From PALSA-612 sp963704335 (GTDB taxonomy: Bacteria > Actinomycetota > Thermoleophilia > Gaiellales > Gaiellaceae), in the NCBI GenBank assembly GCA_963704335.1, contig OY969889.1, positions 1,550,001 to 1,614,000 on the forward strand: DNA of 64,000 bases, given 5' to 3'. The position numbers and the translations under genes were made by a program. Each line of letters begins with the position of its first letter. Positions within the stretch are counted from its first letter, which is position 1. This document shows, in pieces, positions 53,615 through 61,759 of this stretch. A model generated the notes under the pieces. It was not told the origin of the DNA, ran no database searches, and saw only the letters and a list, made by a program, of their open reading frames with translations.

Positions 53615-55723
53615 GTGAAGCGGGGGCTCGCGGTACCAGTGCTCGTGGCTGCCTGCCTCCTCGGGGTAGGTGCAGCCGCCGGCGGCCCTGACGGCAGGCC
53701 GGCGCCGAAGCAGAACCCAGCCCAACCTGCTGTCAAGCTGGCGAGGAAGGATCCGAACCTCCTCGTGCTGACGGCGCCCGCCTACCGGCTGACGCTCAGC
53801 AAGGAGAACGGCGAGTTGCTGGAACTCGTCGACCGGCGGAAGGGTGAGCGCCTGCTCCGCGGGCAGAACGGCTGCTGGTGGGCCGCCAAGCAGACGACCG
53901 GCGAGGCGGCGTCCGGCTGTGCGTTTGGCCGGACCGGCGACAACCGCTTCACGTTTCGCTGGTCGCAGCTCACGTCCACCTTGACCATGAGCTACGACTC
54001 CGCCCCGGCCGGACCCGGCGTCGACGCCGTCGTCACCCTGGTCGCCCGTAGCGCCGCGTTCGACGTGCGCCTGGAGATCGACTCGTCCGTCGAGTACCCG
54101 CTCGCGACCGCGCTGTTCCCGACCGACCTGCTCCTGCCCGCTGCCGACGTGCGCGGGGCGTACATGCCGACGTTCCTGCCCGGCATCCGCCTGACCCCCA
54201 GCTTTTTCAACGGTCCGCACCGCAACGTCGAGACCTACCCGTCGCGCTGGGCGTTCGCGGACTACCTCTCGGCCGACATCGGCAAGGGGCACATCGCGAT
54301 GTACTCGATCAACCCGGCGCCGCGGGCCATCGCGCCGGTCGACATCGGTTTCGTGCGGCACGGCGAGGGAGCGACCTGCGGCGGCCCGTCCTTCTGTGCG
54401 ACGCACGTCTTCCAGACCTGGGTCGAGCGCGGACAGAAGTGGACGAGCCCGCAGGTCAGAGTGCGTGTCGGCGGCACGGTGGAGCAGTCGCTGTCCGCCT
54501 ATCGCGAGGACAACGGCATCGACAAATACCCGTCGCTGGCGGAAAAGGTCGGTCCCAGGCTCGACAAGCTCGTCCGCTCTCCGCTGATCAAGGCCGACCT
54601 CTGGAAAGGACTACCCGAGTTCAACCAGTGGGGGAATTCGCTGAAGCAGTTGCCGTCGCCTGCGCTCATCCATCCGGTGGCCTTCCAGTCGGGCGGGTTC
54701 GACGAGGCGCATCCGGACTTCCTGCCGCCCGATCCACGCTGGGGGTCCAGCGCCGACCTCAACGGCATGGCCGGCAGCGCGAGGTCGCTCGGCCAACTCG
54801 TCATGCCGTACCTGAACGTCAGCTGGTGGGATACGACGTCGCCGAGCGTCCAGGCGCTTCCTTCACCGCTCGAGCCGAAGGACATCGCCGTCCAGAACCT
54901 CCGCGGCAGCCCCGTGACCGAGCAGTTCGGCTCGCACGACGGCTACATCGTCTCGCCACATGCAGCGGCTGTGCGTAAGCGGATCGAGGGCGTGTTCGAA
55001 GAGTGGAACACGGACGTGCCCGCGGACTGCCTCTTCTTCGACCAGATCGGCGCGCGTCCGTGGCGGCGTGACTTCAACCCGGCCGCGCCGTCGCCGCTCG
55101 CGTACTACGACGGCTGGCTCTCGCTGTTCGCGCCGTATGCCCAGCGGTGCATCATGGCGGAGGACGGGTGGGACCGCCTGGCGGCAACGTTCTCCGGCTT
55201 TCACGGCGGCGTGCTGTTGATGTCCCACCAGTTCGAATGGCCGAACAAGAAATGGGGCGAGGGCAACTGGGAGCCGTATCCCATCGCCGGCCGCCTCTTC
55301 GGCGACAAGGTGCTGATGTACCAGCACGACCTGTACGAGCCGACGATGACCATCAACCCCGAGACGTTGCTCTTCAACGTCGCCTTCGGCTTCGTCCTCT
55401 CCTACGCGTGGGACGGCGAGCGCGAGGAGGCTTCCCTGACGAATCCGTGGGCGTCGCTGGTGGGCCAGGTACAGCGAACGCTCGGGCCTCACTACGCCGG
55501 CAAGCGGCTCACGAGCTTCCGAAGCGTCGCACCGAACGTGACGGAATCGGTGTTCGAGGGCGGTTTCAGCGTGCTGGCCAACTGGAGCTCGCGCAACGCG
55601 GCGGAGGTCGACGGACAGCGGCTCGCGCCGCATGGCTTCCTCGCGCGGAAGGGCGGCGACGTGCTCGCGAGCGCCCTCGGCTTCAACTGGAGCGGTGTGA
55701 CCTTCCCGGGCGGCGCCCGCTAG
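53615..55723 (+). CDS. Secreted glycosidase-like protein (DUF6259-type)
   Basis: A 702-residue exported protein. Signal peptide about 1-22, then a beta-rich N-terminal half (LVLTAPAYRLTLSKENGEL, a galactose-mutarotase-like start) and an alpha/beta barrel with VPADCLFFDQIGARPW and QRCIMAEDGWDRLA, in which Asp residues at strand ends look catalytic. The ending WSGVTFPG closes a C-terminal beta domain. This layout matches large uncharacterised glycosidase-like proteins (DUF6259 type). The GTG is seven bases after TAGCCT. Substrate unknown. Confidence 0.7.
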   Translation: MKRGLAVPVLVAACLLGVGAAAGGPDGRPAPKQNPAQPAVKLARKDPNLLVLTAPAYRLTLSKENGELLELVDRRKGERLLRGQNGCWWAAKQTTGEAASGCAFGRTGDNRFTFRWSQLTSTLTMSYDSAPAGPGVDAVVTLVARSAAFDVRLEIDSSVEYPLATALFPTDLLLPAADVRGAYMPTFLPGIRLTPSFFNGPHRNVETYPSRWAFADYLSADIGKGHIAMYSINPAPRAIAPVDIGFVRHGEGATCGGPSFCATHVFQTWVERGQKWTSPQVRVRVGGTVEQSLSAYREDNGIDKYPSLAEKVGPRLDKLVRSPLIKADLWKGLPEFNQWGNSLKQLPSPALIHPVAFQSGGFDEAHPDFLPPDPRWGSSADLNGMAGSARSLGQLVMPYLNVSWWDTTSPSVQALPSPLEPKDIAVQNLRGSPVTEQFGSHDGYIVSPHAAAVRKRIEGVFEEWNTDVPADCLFFDQIGARPWRRDFNPAAPSPLAYYDGWLSLFAPYAQRCIMAEDGWDRLAATFSGFHGGVLLMSHQFEWPNKKWGEGNWEPYPIAGRLFGDKVLMYQHDLYEPTMTINPETLLFNVAFGFVLSYAWDGEREEASLTNPWASLVGQVQRTLGPHYAGKRLTSFRSVAPNVTESVFEGGFSVLANWSSRNAAEVDGQRLAPHGFLARKGGDVLASALGFNWSGVTFPGGAR

Positions 55724-55736
55724 TCTGAATTCGTCG

Positions 55737-55809
55737 GCCGGAGTAGCTCAGCTGGTAGAGCAACGCCCTTGTAAGGCGTGGGTCGTGGGTTCGAGTCCCT
55801 CCTCCGGCT
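55737..55809 (+). tRNA. tRNA-Thr (anticodon TGT)
   Basis: A 73-base cloverleaf: acceptor GCCGGAG/CTCCGGC, D-arm GCTC...GAGC, anticodon stem ACGCC/GGCGT around loop CTTGTAA (anticodon TGT), T-loop TTCGAGT and discriminator T. No CCA is encoded. The T-stem has GTGGG opposite CCCTC, leaving one T-T mismatch. The 3' end directly abuts the stop codon of the convergent PLP enzyme gene. Confidence 0.93.
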
Positions 55810-56817
55810 CTAGCCGCGCTCGAGTGCCTGCTCGAGGTCGGCCCACAGCTCGTCGACGTCCTCCAGGCCGACGCTGAGGCGCAGCAGCTTCTCGGGAACT
55901 CGCTCGCCCTCCCAGCGGCGGCGTGACTCGATCGTGGAGCGCACGCCGCCGAGGCTCGTCGCGTTGGCGATTCGCTCGACCGAGCTCTCGACGGCCTCCG
56001 CATCACCACGAACGTCGAACGAGAGCAGCGCGCCGAAGCCACCGTCCATGTAGCGGGCGGCGAGCGGATCCGGTTCCAGGCCGGGGTAGCGCACGAGCTC
56101 GACGGCCGGATGCTCCGCCAGGCGGCGCGCGAGCTCGAGCGCCGTCGCCGACTGGCGCTCCACGCGGACGCGCAGGGTCTGGAGGCTGCGCAGGAGCAGC
56201 GCCGCGGCGTCAGGCGTCGCGATCGCCCCGGTGCGCGTGCGGAACTCCAGCAAGCGCTCGTGGTCTTCCTCGCGCCGGCAGACGAGGACTCCGAGCAGTA
56301 GGTCGTGGTGACCGCCCAGGAACTTCGTGGCGCTGTGCAGCACGAAGTCCGCGCCGTGCTCGAGCGGCCGCATGTGGATCGGCGTGGCGGCGGTGGCGTC
56401 CACGAGCACGGGCGCCGGGCCCGCTGCGGCTGCAGCGAGGTCGGGGAAGGTCAGGAACGGGTTCGACGGCGCCTCGAGCCAGACCAGATCGGCGCCGGCA
56501 GGCGGTGCGGTTGCCTGGTCGAACTCCGTGGACGCCAATCCCCAACGCTCGAGATCGCTGATCAGCACGCCGACGCCGTAGTACGCATCGGCGGCGATCG
56601 CGACGGTTTGCCCCTGACGGAGCAGGCCCAGCAGCGCCGCCGCGGCAGCCGCGAGCCCCGACGCGAAGAGCAGCGCGTGTCCGCCGTCGAGCTCTCCGAG
56701 CGCGGCCTCGGCGGCCTCGCCCGTGGGGTGACCGTCGCGGCTGTACGAGAACTCCCGCGGCTGACCGGCCTCGTAGGGCCAGATCGTCGAGCGGTCGACA
56801 GCCGTCCAGGGATCCAC
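55810..56817 (-). CDS. Cys/Met metabolism PLP-dependent enzyme (cystathionine gamma-synthase/lyase-like)
   Basis: A 335-residue fold-type I enzyme. Landmarks: TIWPYEAGQPREFSYSRDGHPT, ALLFASGLAAAAAALL, LVWLEAPSNPF, LVDATAATPIHMRPL and HSATKFLGGHHDLLLG with the PLP Lys, then SLGGVRSTIESR. It could make or cleave cystathionine or homocysteine; sequence does not separate these. At 335 residues it is shorter than typical (about 380). GTG 56817 is chosen because TVD-type residues follow directly. It diverges from the carboxylase gene by 18 bases. Confidence 0.87.
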   Translation of the reverse strand: MDPWTAVDRSTIWPYEAGQPREFSYSRDGHPTGEAAEAALGELDGGHALLFASGLAAAAAALLGLLRQGQTVAIAADAYYGVGVLISDLERWGLASTEFDQATAPPAGADLVWLEAPSNPFLTFPDLAAAAAGPAPVLVDATAATPIHMRPLEHGADFVLHSATKFLGGHHDLLLGVLVCRREEDHERLLEFRTRTGAIATPDAAALLLRSLQTLRVRVERQSATALELARRLAEHPAVELVRYPGLEPDPLAARYMDGGFGALLSFDVRGDAEAVESSVERIANATSLGGVRSTIESRRRWEGERVPEKLLRLSVGLEDVDELWADLEQALERG

Positions 56818-56835
56818 GTCTGAGACTATAGGCCG

Positions 56836-58398
56836 GTGCCGGCGGGAGGAGACTCGACCGAAGCCAAGCTCGAGCGTCTCGGCGAGCTGCGCGAGACCGC
56901 GCTGCACCAGGGCTCCGAGAAGGCCGTAGAGCGCCAGCGTTCGCAGGGCAAGCTGCTGGCCCGCGAACGGTTGGAGAAGCTGCTCGACCCCGGCTCCTTC
57001 GTCGAGCTCGACCGTTACGTCCGCCATCGCGAGGTCGAGTTCGAGATGCGCGAGCGGCGGCCGTGGGGGGACGCGGTCGTCACCGGCTACGGGACGATCC
57101 TCGGGCGCAAGGTCTTCGTCTTCTCCCAGGACTTCACGATCTTCGGCGGCAGCCTGTCCGAGGTCTTCGCCGAGAAGGTCTGCAAGGTGATGGATCTCGC
57201 GGTGAAGTTCGGGTGCCCCGTGATCGGGATCAACGACTCCGGTGGCGCGCGCATCCAGGAGGGCGTCGTCTCGCTGGCCGGCTATGCCGAGATCTTCTGG
57301 CGCAACGTGCAGACCTCGGGCGTCGTCCCGCAGATCAGCCTCGTGATGGGGCCGTGTGCCGGGGGCGCCGTGTACTCGCCGGCGATCACCGACTTCGTGC
57401 TCATGGTGGAAGGCTCCTCGTACATGTTCATCACGGGGCCCGATGTCGTGAAGACGGTCACCGGCGAGGACGTGACGTTCGAGGAACTGGGTGGCGCCGC
57501 CACCCACGCCGCGAAGTCGGGCGTAGCGCACTTCATCAGCCCCAGCGAGGAGGCCTGTCTCGAAGACGCCCGATACCTGCTGTCGTTCATGCCTCAGAAC
57601 AACCTCGAGCCGCCTCCGTTTGCCGAGCCGGCCGATCCTCGCGACCGGGAGGAGGCGGAGCTCGACACATTGGTTCCCGACGATCCCGCCAAGCCGTACG
57701 ACATCAAGCGCGCCATCGAGCTCGTCGTCGACGACGGTGACATGCTCGAGGTGCACGAGCGCTACGCCGAGAACATCGTCTGCTGCTTGGCGCGGCTCGG
57801 TGGTCACGTGGTCGGCGTCGTCGGCAACCAGCCCCGAACTCTCGCGGGCGTGCTCGACATCGACTCGTCGGTGAAGGCGGCCCGCTTCGTCCGCACGTGT
57901 GACGCGTTCAACATCCCCCTGGTGACGTTCGTGGACGTTCCCGGGTTCTTGCCGGGCACCGAACAGGAGTGGCGCGGAATCATCCGGCACGGCGCGAAGC
58001 TCCTCTATGCGTACGCCGAAGCGACCGTGCCGAAGCTCGCCGTCATCACGCGCAAGGCCTACGGCGGCGCGTACGACGTTATGAGCTCGAAGCACATCCG
58101 CGGCGACTTCAACTTCGCGTGGCCGACGGCGGAAGTGGCGGTGATGGGCCCGGAGGGCGCTGTGAACATCGTGTTCCGCAACGAGCTGGCGGGTGACAAC
58201 GCCGACGCCAGGCGCAGCGAGCTGATCGATGAGTACCGCGAGCGCTTCGCCAACCCGTACGTCGCCGCGGAGCGCGGCTACGTGGACGACGTGATCGAGC
58301 CGCGGCGGACACGCGGCGTGCTCATCGACGCCCTCGAGACGGCGCTGCCCAAGCGTGAGCCGAGGCCCAAGCGCAAGCACGGAAACATTCCGCTTTGA
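56836..58398 (+). CDS. Acyl-CoA carboxylase, carboxyltransferase (beta) subunit
   Basis: Transfers CO2 from carboxybiotin to propionyl- or acetyl-CoA. 520 residues: N-terminal crotonase-like half with FSQDFTIFGGSLSEVFAEKVCK, GINDSGGARIQEGVVSLAGY and MGPCAGGAVYSPAITDF (first oxyanion hole), C-terminal half with VDVPGFLPGTEQEWRGIIRHGAK and KAYGGAYDVMSSKH (second). The basic tail ends PKRKHGNIPL as in actinobacterial AccB/PccB. Substrate cannot be set; propionyl-CoA is likeliest from similarity to PccB. A small epsilon-like gene overlaps its stop. Confidence 0.94.
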   Translation: MPAGGDSTEAKLERLGELRETALHQGSEKAVERQRSQGKLLARERLEKLLDPGSFVELDRYVRHREVEFEMRERRPWGDAVVTGYGTILGRKVFVFSQDFTIFGGSLSEVFAEKVCKVMDLAVKFGCPVIGINDSGGARIQEGVVSLAGYAEIFWRNVQTSGVVPQISLVMGPCAGGAVYSPAITDFVLMVEGSSYMFITGPDVVKTVTGEDVTFEELGGAATHAAKSGVAHFISPSEEACLEDARYLLSFMPQNNLEPPPFAEPADPRDREEAELDTLVPDDPAKPYDIKRAIELVVDDGDMLEVHERYAENIVCCLARLGGHVVGVVGNQPRTLAGVLDIDSSVKAARFVRTCDAFNIPLVTFVDVPGFLPGTEQEWRGIIRHGAKLLYAYAEATVPKLAVITRKAYGGAYDVMSSKHIRGDFNFAWPTAEVAVMGPEGAVNIVFRNELAGDNADARRSELIDEYRERFANPYVAAERGYVDDVIEPRRTRGVLIDALETALPKREPRPKRKHGNIPL

Positions 58399-58553
58399 CG
58401 GCGCCTCCTGAGCTCGAGATCACTCCGGAGCCGTCGCCCGAAGAGCGCGCGGCGATCGAGGCAGCTGTCGCTTCGCTGCTCGACAATCACTCAGAGGCGT
58501 CCGCGTGGTGGCGAGCCGGTGTGCTCGAGTCCACCGAGGACCCCGACGACTAG
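58395..58553 (+). CDS. Small acyl-CoA carboxylase epsilon-like subunit
   Basis: A 52-residue protein starting with TTG overlapping the carboxyltransferase stop (TTGA). It reads ELEITPEPSPEERAAIEAAV then SAWWRAGVLE and an acidic end. The 'PxxEExAA(I/L)...SAWW' pattern resembles the epsilon subunits that stabilise actinobacterial acyl-CoA carboxylases, and such a gene is expected directly after the beta subunit. It ends in a CTAG shared with pgsA. Confidence 0.7.
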   Translation: MTAPPELEITPEPSPEERAAIEAAVASLLDNHSEASAWWRAGVLESTEDPDD

Positions 58554-59092
58554 CTGGTCGCTGGGCCTCTGAGCAGCCGCGGTGCGGCCCGCGCGTAATC
58601 GAGGCCGGACAGGAGCGTGAACACGAGCGCGACGAGGAGCGCCCACCAGGCCACGTCGTCGCTCCAGGCACCGGCAGCGGCGAGGCCTCCGATGGTCGCC
58701 GCGACCGCCTGCGCCCAGGTCTTGAGCTTGCTGAGATCGCGCGCCGGGATGACCACGCCCCGCTCGATTGCCGCGAGGCGCAGGCCCGAGACCAGGAACT
58801 CGCGCGCGACGATGAGCGCGACCATCCACGCCGGAAAGGCGCCCGCCCCGACGACCATGATCAGCATCGCGAGCACCAGCACCTTGTCGGCTACGGGATC
58901 GAGCATCGAGCCCAGCGCCGACGTGTGTCCTTGCCGGCGCGCCAGCCAGCCGTCGACCTGGTCGGTCGCCATCGCCGTGGCGAACACCGCGGTCGCCCAG
59001 TAGAGGTGGTTGTCGAAGTCCCACTGAAAGAGCGCGATGACGAGCACGACCGAAGCGGCGCGGGCGACGGTCAGCTGGTCCGCAAGCGGCAT
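58550..59092 (-). CDS. pgsA: CDP-diacylglycerol-glycerol-3-phosphate 3-phosphatidyltransferase
   Basis: Makes phosphatidylglycerol phosphate. About 180 residues with five or six membrane segments and the CDP-alcohol phosphotransferase signature DQVDGWLARRQGHTSALGSMLDPVADKV (DxxDGxxAR...G...D...D) near residues 44-71. ATG 59092 is chosen at PLADQLTVARAASVV. It lies between the two carboxylase subunit genes on the opposite strand. Other CDP-alcohol transferases are possible; PgsA is closest. Confidence 0.9.
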   Translation of the reverse strand: MPLADQLTVARAASVVLVIALFQWDFDNHLYWATAVFATAMATDQVDGWLARRQGHTSALGSMLDPVADKVLVLAMLIMVVGAGAFPAWMVALIVAREFLVSGLRLAAIERGVVIPARDLSKLKTWAQAVAATIGGLAAAGAWSDDVAWWALLVALVFTLLSGLDYARAAPRLLRGPATS

Positions 59093-59112
59093 CTCTCGGA
59101 GAGAATAAGCGC

Positions 59113-60894
59113 GTGGCCCCGTTCTCTCGTGTGCTCGTGGCAAATCGGGGCGAGATCGCCGTACGGATCTTCCGCACGCTCCGGGAGCTGGGCATCGGCA
59201 GCGTCGCCGTCTACTCGGAAGCCGACCGCGACGCGCTCCACGCCCGCGTGGCCGACGAGGCGTACCTCATCGGGCCGCCCCCCGCTGCAGAGAGCTACCT
59301 CGTCGTCGAGCGGCTGCTCGAGACTGCGAAACGCGCCGGCGCCGAGGCGATCCATCCCGGCTACGGCTTCCTCGCCGAGAACGCCGGCTTCGCGCGCGCC
59401 GTCGAGGAGGCCGGGCTCACGTGGATCGGTCCGCCCGCGGCTGCCATCGAGCTGATGGGGACGAAGACAGCGGCCCGCGCCGCGATGCAGGCCGCGGGGG
59501 TTCCCATCGTGCCGGGGACGACCGATCCGGTCGAGACCGCCGAGGAGGCGATCGAGATCGGTAACGAGATCGGCTGGCCGATCGCGCTCAAGGCTGCCTC
59601 GGGCGGCGGCGGGAAAGGGCTCAAGCTCGTCGAGAGCGCCGAGGGCGTCGCAGCGGCGTTCGCGTCCGCCCAACGTGAGGGTGAGGCGTACTTCGCCGAT
59701 CCGACCCTCTATGTCGAGCGCTACCTCGATGATCCACGTCACGTCGAGGTGCAGGTGCTCGCCGATGCGCATGGGAACGTCATCCACCTCGGCGAGCGCG
59801 AGTGCACGATCCAGCGCCGCCATCAGAAGCTCGTCGAGGAGACGCCGTCCCCCGCGGTCGACGGCGAGCTCCGGGCCCGCATCGGTGCGATCGCCGTCGA
59901 CGCCGCGAGGGCGGCGGGCTATCGCTCAGCCGGAACCATCGAGGGTTTGCTCACGAGGGACGGCGATTACTACTTCCTCGAGATGAACACCCGCATCCAG
60001 GTGGAGCACACCGTGACCGAGATGGTCACCGGGCTCGACCTCGTCCGCGAGCAGGTGCTGATCGCAGCCTGCGAGCCGCTGGCTCTTCGCCAGGAGGATG
60101 TTCACCTACGCGGCCACTCGATCGAATGCCGGATCAATGCCGAGGATCCCTCGGCCGGCTTTCTGCCGACGCCGGGGAGGGTCACGAGCTACCGCGAGCC
60201 TGCGGGTCCCGGGGTGCGCGTGGACTCGGGCATCGAGGCCGGCCTCGAGGTATCCGGCTTCTACGACCCGCTCGTGGCCAAGCTCGTCGTGCACGGGGTC
60301 GACCGCGAGCACGCGCGCCAGCGAATGCTCAGGGCGCTCGACGAATACGAGATCGGCGGCATCGAGACGTTGCTCGGTTTCCATCGAGCGCTGCTGCGGC
60401 AACGGTGCTTCGTCGAAGCGGGGACCTGTCACGGAATCGTCGAGTCCGAGGAGCTGGCCGAGGAAGCGAAGAAGTTGTCTCATAAGACAACAACGATACC
60501 ACCGCTCTCGGACGGAAAGCTCCGCGCCCAGGTGCTACCGGTCGAGCTCGACGGCCGACGATTCGACGTGCGTGTGCTCCGCCCGGAGCCTGCACACGCC
60601 GCGCTGGCACGAGCGCGCCGCGACCGCGGTTCGACCCACGGGCTCGGTAGCGGTGCGCCAGACGCCGTGGTCAGCCCGATGCAGGGCACCGTGTTGAACG
60701 TCCGGGTCGCGGACGGCGACGAGGTCGTGGCCGGCGACGTGCTGTGCATCGTCGAGGCGATGAAGATGGAGAACGAGATCGCGGCCCATCGCACGGGCAC
60801 GGTCACCAAGCTCTCGGTGGCCGCGGGCGAGTCGGTGGCGCTCGGCCAGATCATCTGCACGGTGGAGGGGGACGGCGAGCCTGGCTCCGGATAG
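59113..60894 (+). CDS. Acyl-CoA carboxylase, biotin carboxylase-BCCP (alpha) subunit
   Basis: Carboxylates biotin with ATP and bicarbonate and carries it to the carboxyltransferase. 593 residues: LVANRGEIAVRIFRTLRELG, HPGYGFLAEN, the ATP-grasp AASGGGGKGLKLV, EMNTRIQVEHTVTEM and RINAEDPSAGFLPTPG, and a C-terminal biotinyl domain with EAMKMEN and biotin-accepting Lys551. It is the partner of the beta subunit at 56836. A 55-residue linker rich in charged residues separates the two domains. Confidence 0.96.
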   Translation: MAPFSRVLVANRGEIAVRIFRTLRELGIGSVAVYSEADRDALHARVADEAYLIGPPPAAESYLVVERLLETAKRAGAEAIHPGYGFLAENAGFARAVEEAGLTWIGPPAAAIELMGTKTAARAAMQAAGVPIVPGTTDPVETAEEAIEIGNEIGWPIALKAASGGGGKGLKLVESAEGVAAAFASAQREGEAYFADPTLYVERYLDDPRHVEVQVLADAHGNVIHLGERECTIQRRHQKLVEETPSPAVDGELRARIGAIAVDAARAAGYRSAGTIEGLLTRDGDYYFLEMNTRIQVEHTVTEMVTGLDLVREQVLIAACEPLALRQEDVHLRGHSIECRINAEDPSAGFLPTPGRVTSYREPAGPGVRVDSGIEAGLEVSGFYDPLVAKLVVHGVDREHARQRMLRALDEYEIGGIETLLGFHRALLRQRCFVEAGTCHGIVESEELAEEAKKLSHKTTTIPPLSDGKLRAQVLPVELDGRRFDVRVLRPEPAHAALARARRDRGSTHGLGSGAPDAVVSPMQGTVLNVRVADGDEVVAGDVLCIVEAMKMENEIAAHRTGTVTKLSVAAGESVALGQIICTVEGDGEPGSG

Positions 60895-60946
60895 ACCGTC
60901 AGGAAGGCAGTTCTGCTCCGACGTCTCGCATGAGCACGGTGAGTCG

Positions 60947-61759
60947 TTGACGGCGACGGCGAGCCGCGTCGACCACTGGATCCTCATCGAGTATCACGGC
61001 GCCTGGGGCAAGGACGCACTCGACTCGAGTGGCCTCCCGAGCGGCGTGAAGGCACATCTCGCACTGCGGGCGGAAGCTCTTCGCCCGGCGAAGGTGCTGT
61101 TCATCCGCCGCCGTGAGCGCCGCGCGCTGGAAGGCGTGCATGTCTACTGGGGAAGCTCGAAGGTGCGTGAGTCGTGGCTGTCGTCCAAGGTCGTCGACTC
61201 CTATCCGGACGTGCTCGATCTGGACTTCGCCGACCCGGGCGAAGCGGTCGCGCATCCGCTGCTCCTCGTCTGCACGCATGGAAAGCACGACGCGTGCTGC
61301 GCGCGGCACGGCCTTCCGGCCTACGAGGCGATGCGAGAGCTGGTCGACGACGAGTGGGCCTGGCAGTGCTCGCACGTCGGCGGTGACCGCTTTGCGGGCA
61401 ACGTGGTCTGCCTGCCCGAAGGCATCTACTACGGACGTGTCCGCGCCGGCGATGCGTTGGCGCTGCTGGAGGAGCACCTCGCCGGCCGGGTCCAGCCCGA
61501 CCTCTATCGCGGCCGTTCTTGCTACTCGTTTCGCGTGCAAGCGGCGGAGCGTGCCGTCCGCGAGGCGTCAGGCCTGCTCGGCCTCGACGATCTCGAGCTG
61601 CGCTCCACGTCTCCGATCGTCTTCCGGGCCGGCGGACGCGAGTACGAGGTGGAGGTCGACGTGGAGCTCGGCGATCTGGCCCAGCTGACGTGCAGCGCGG
61701 CCGGGCTCAGCCGCCCGCGCCGTTACGTCGCACGAATCCTTCGCGAATCAGCCGCCTGA
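60947..61759 (+). CDS. Sucrase/ferredoxin-like (thioredoxin-fold 2Fe-2S) protein
   Basis: About 270-290 residues. LLLVCTHGKHDACCARHGLPAYEAM, WQCSHVGGDRFAGNVVCLP and YYGRV match the Suc_Fer-like family, a thioredoxin-fold protein whose CTHGKxDxCC and CSHxGGxxFA motifs can hold a 2Fe-2S cluster. TTG 60947 is the only canonical start, but homologs usually extend upstream through FCSDxSxxxGE, which is also encoded here in frame from 60908 on; CTG 60881 would include it. The true start is thus probably upstream. Function unknown. The 3' end overlaps the convergent JmjC gene by 53 bases. Confidence 0.78.
   Translation: MTATASRVDHWILIEYHGAWGKDALDSSGLPSGVKAHLALRAEALRPAKVLFIRRRERRALEGVHVYWGSSKVRESWLSSKVVDSYPDVLDLDFADPGEAVAHPLLLVCTHGKHDACCARHGLPAYEAMRELVDDEWAWQCSHVGGDRFAGNVVCLPEGIYYGRVRAGDALALLEEHLAGRVQPDLYRGRSCYSFRVQAAERAVREASGLLGLDDLELRSTSPIVFRAGGREYEVEVDVELGDLAQLTCSAAGLSRPRRYVARILRESAA

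Noticed and set aside
56818..58380. Long in-frame extension upstream of the PLP enzyme, antisense to pccB
   Set aside because: The extension has no similarity to any domain, and the enzyme's N-terminus is already complete at 56817.
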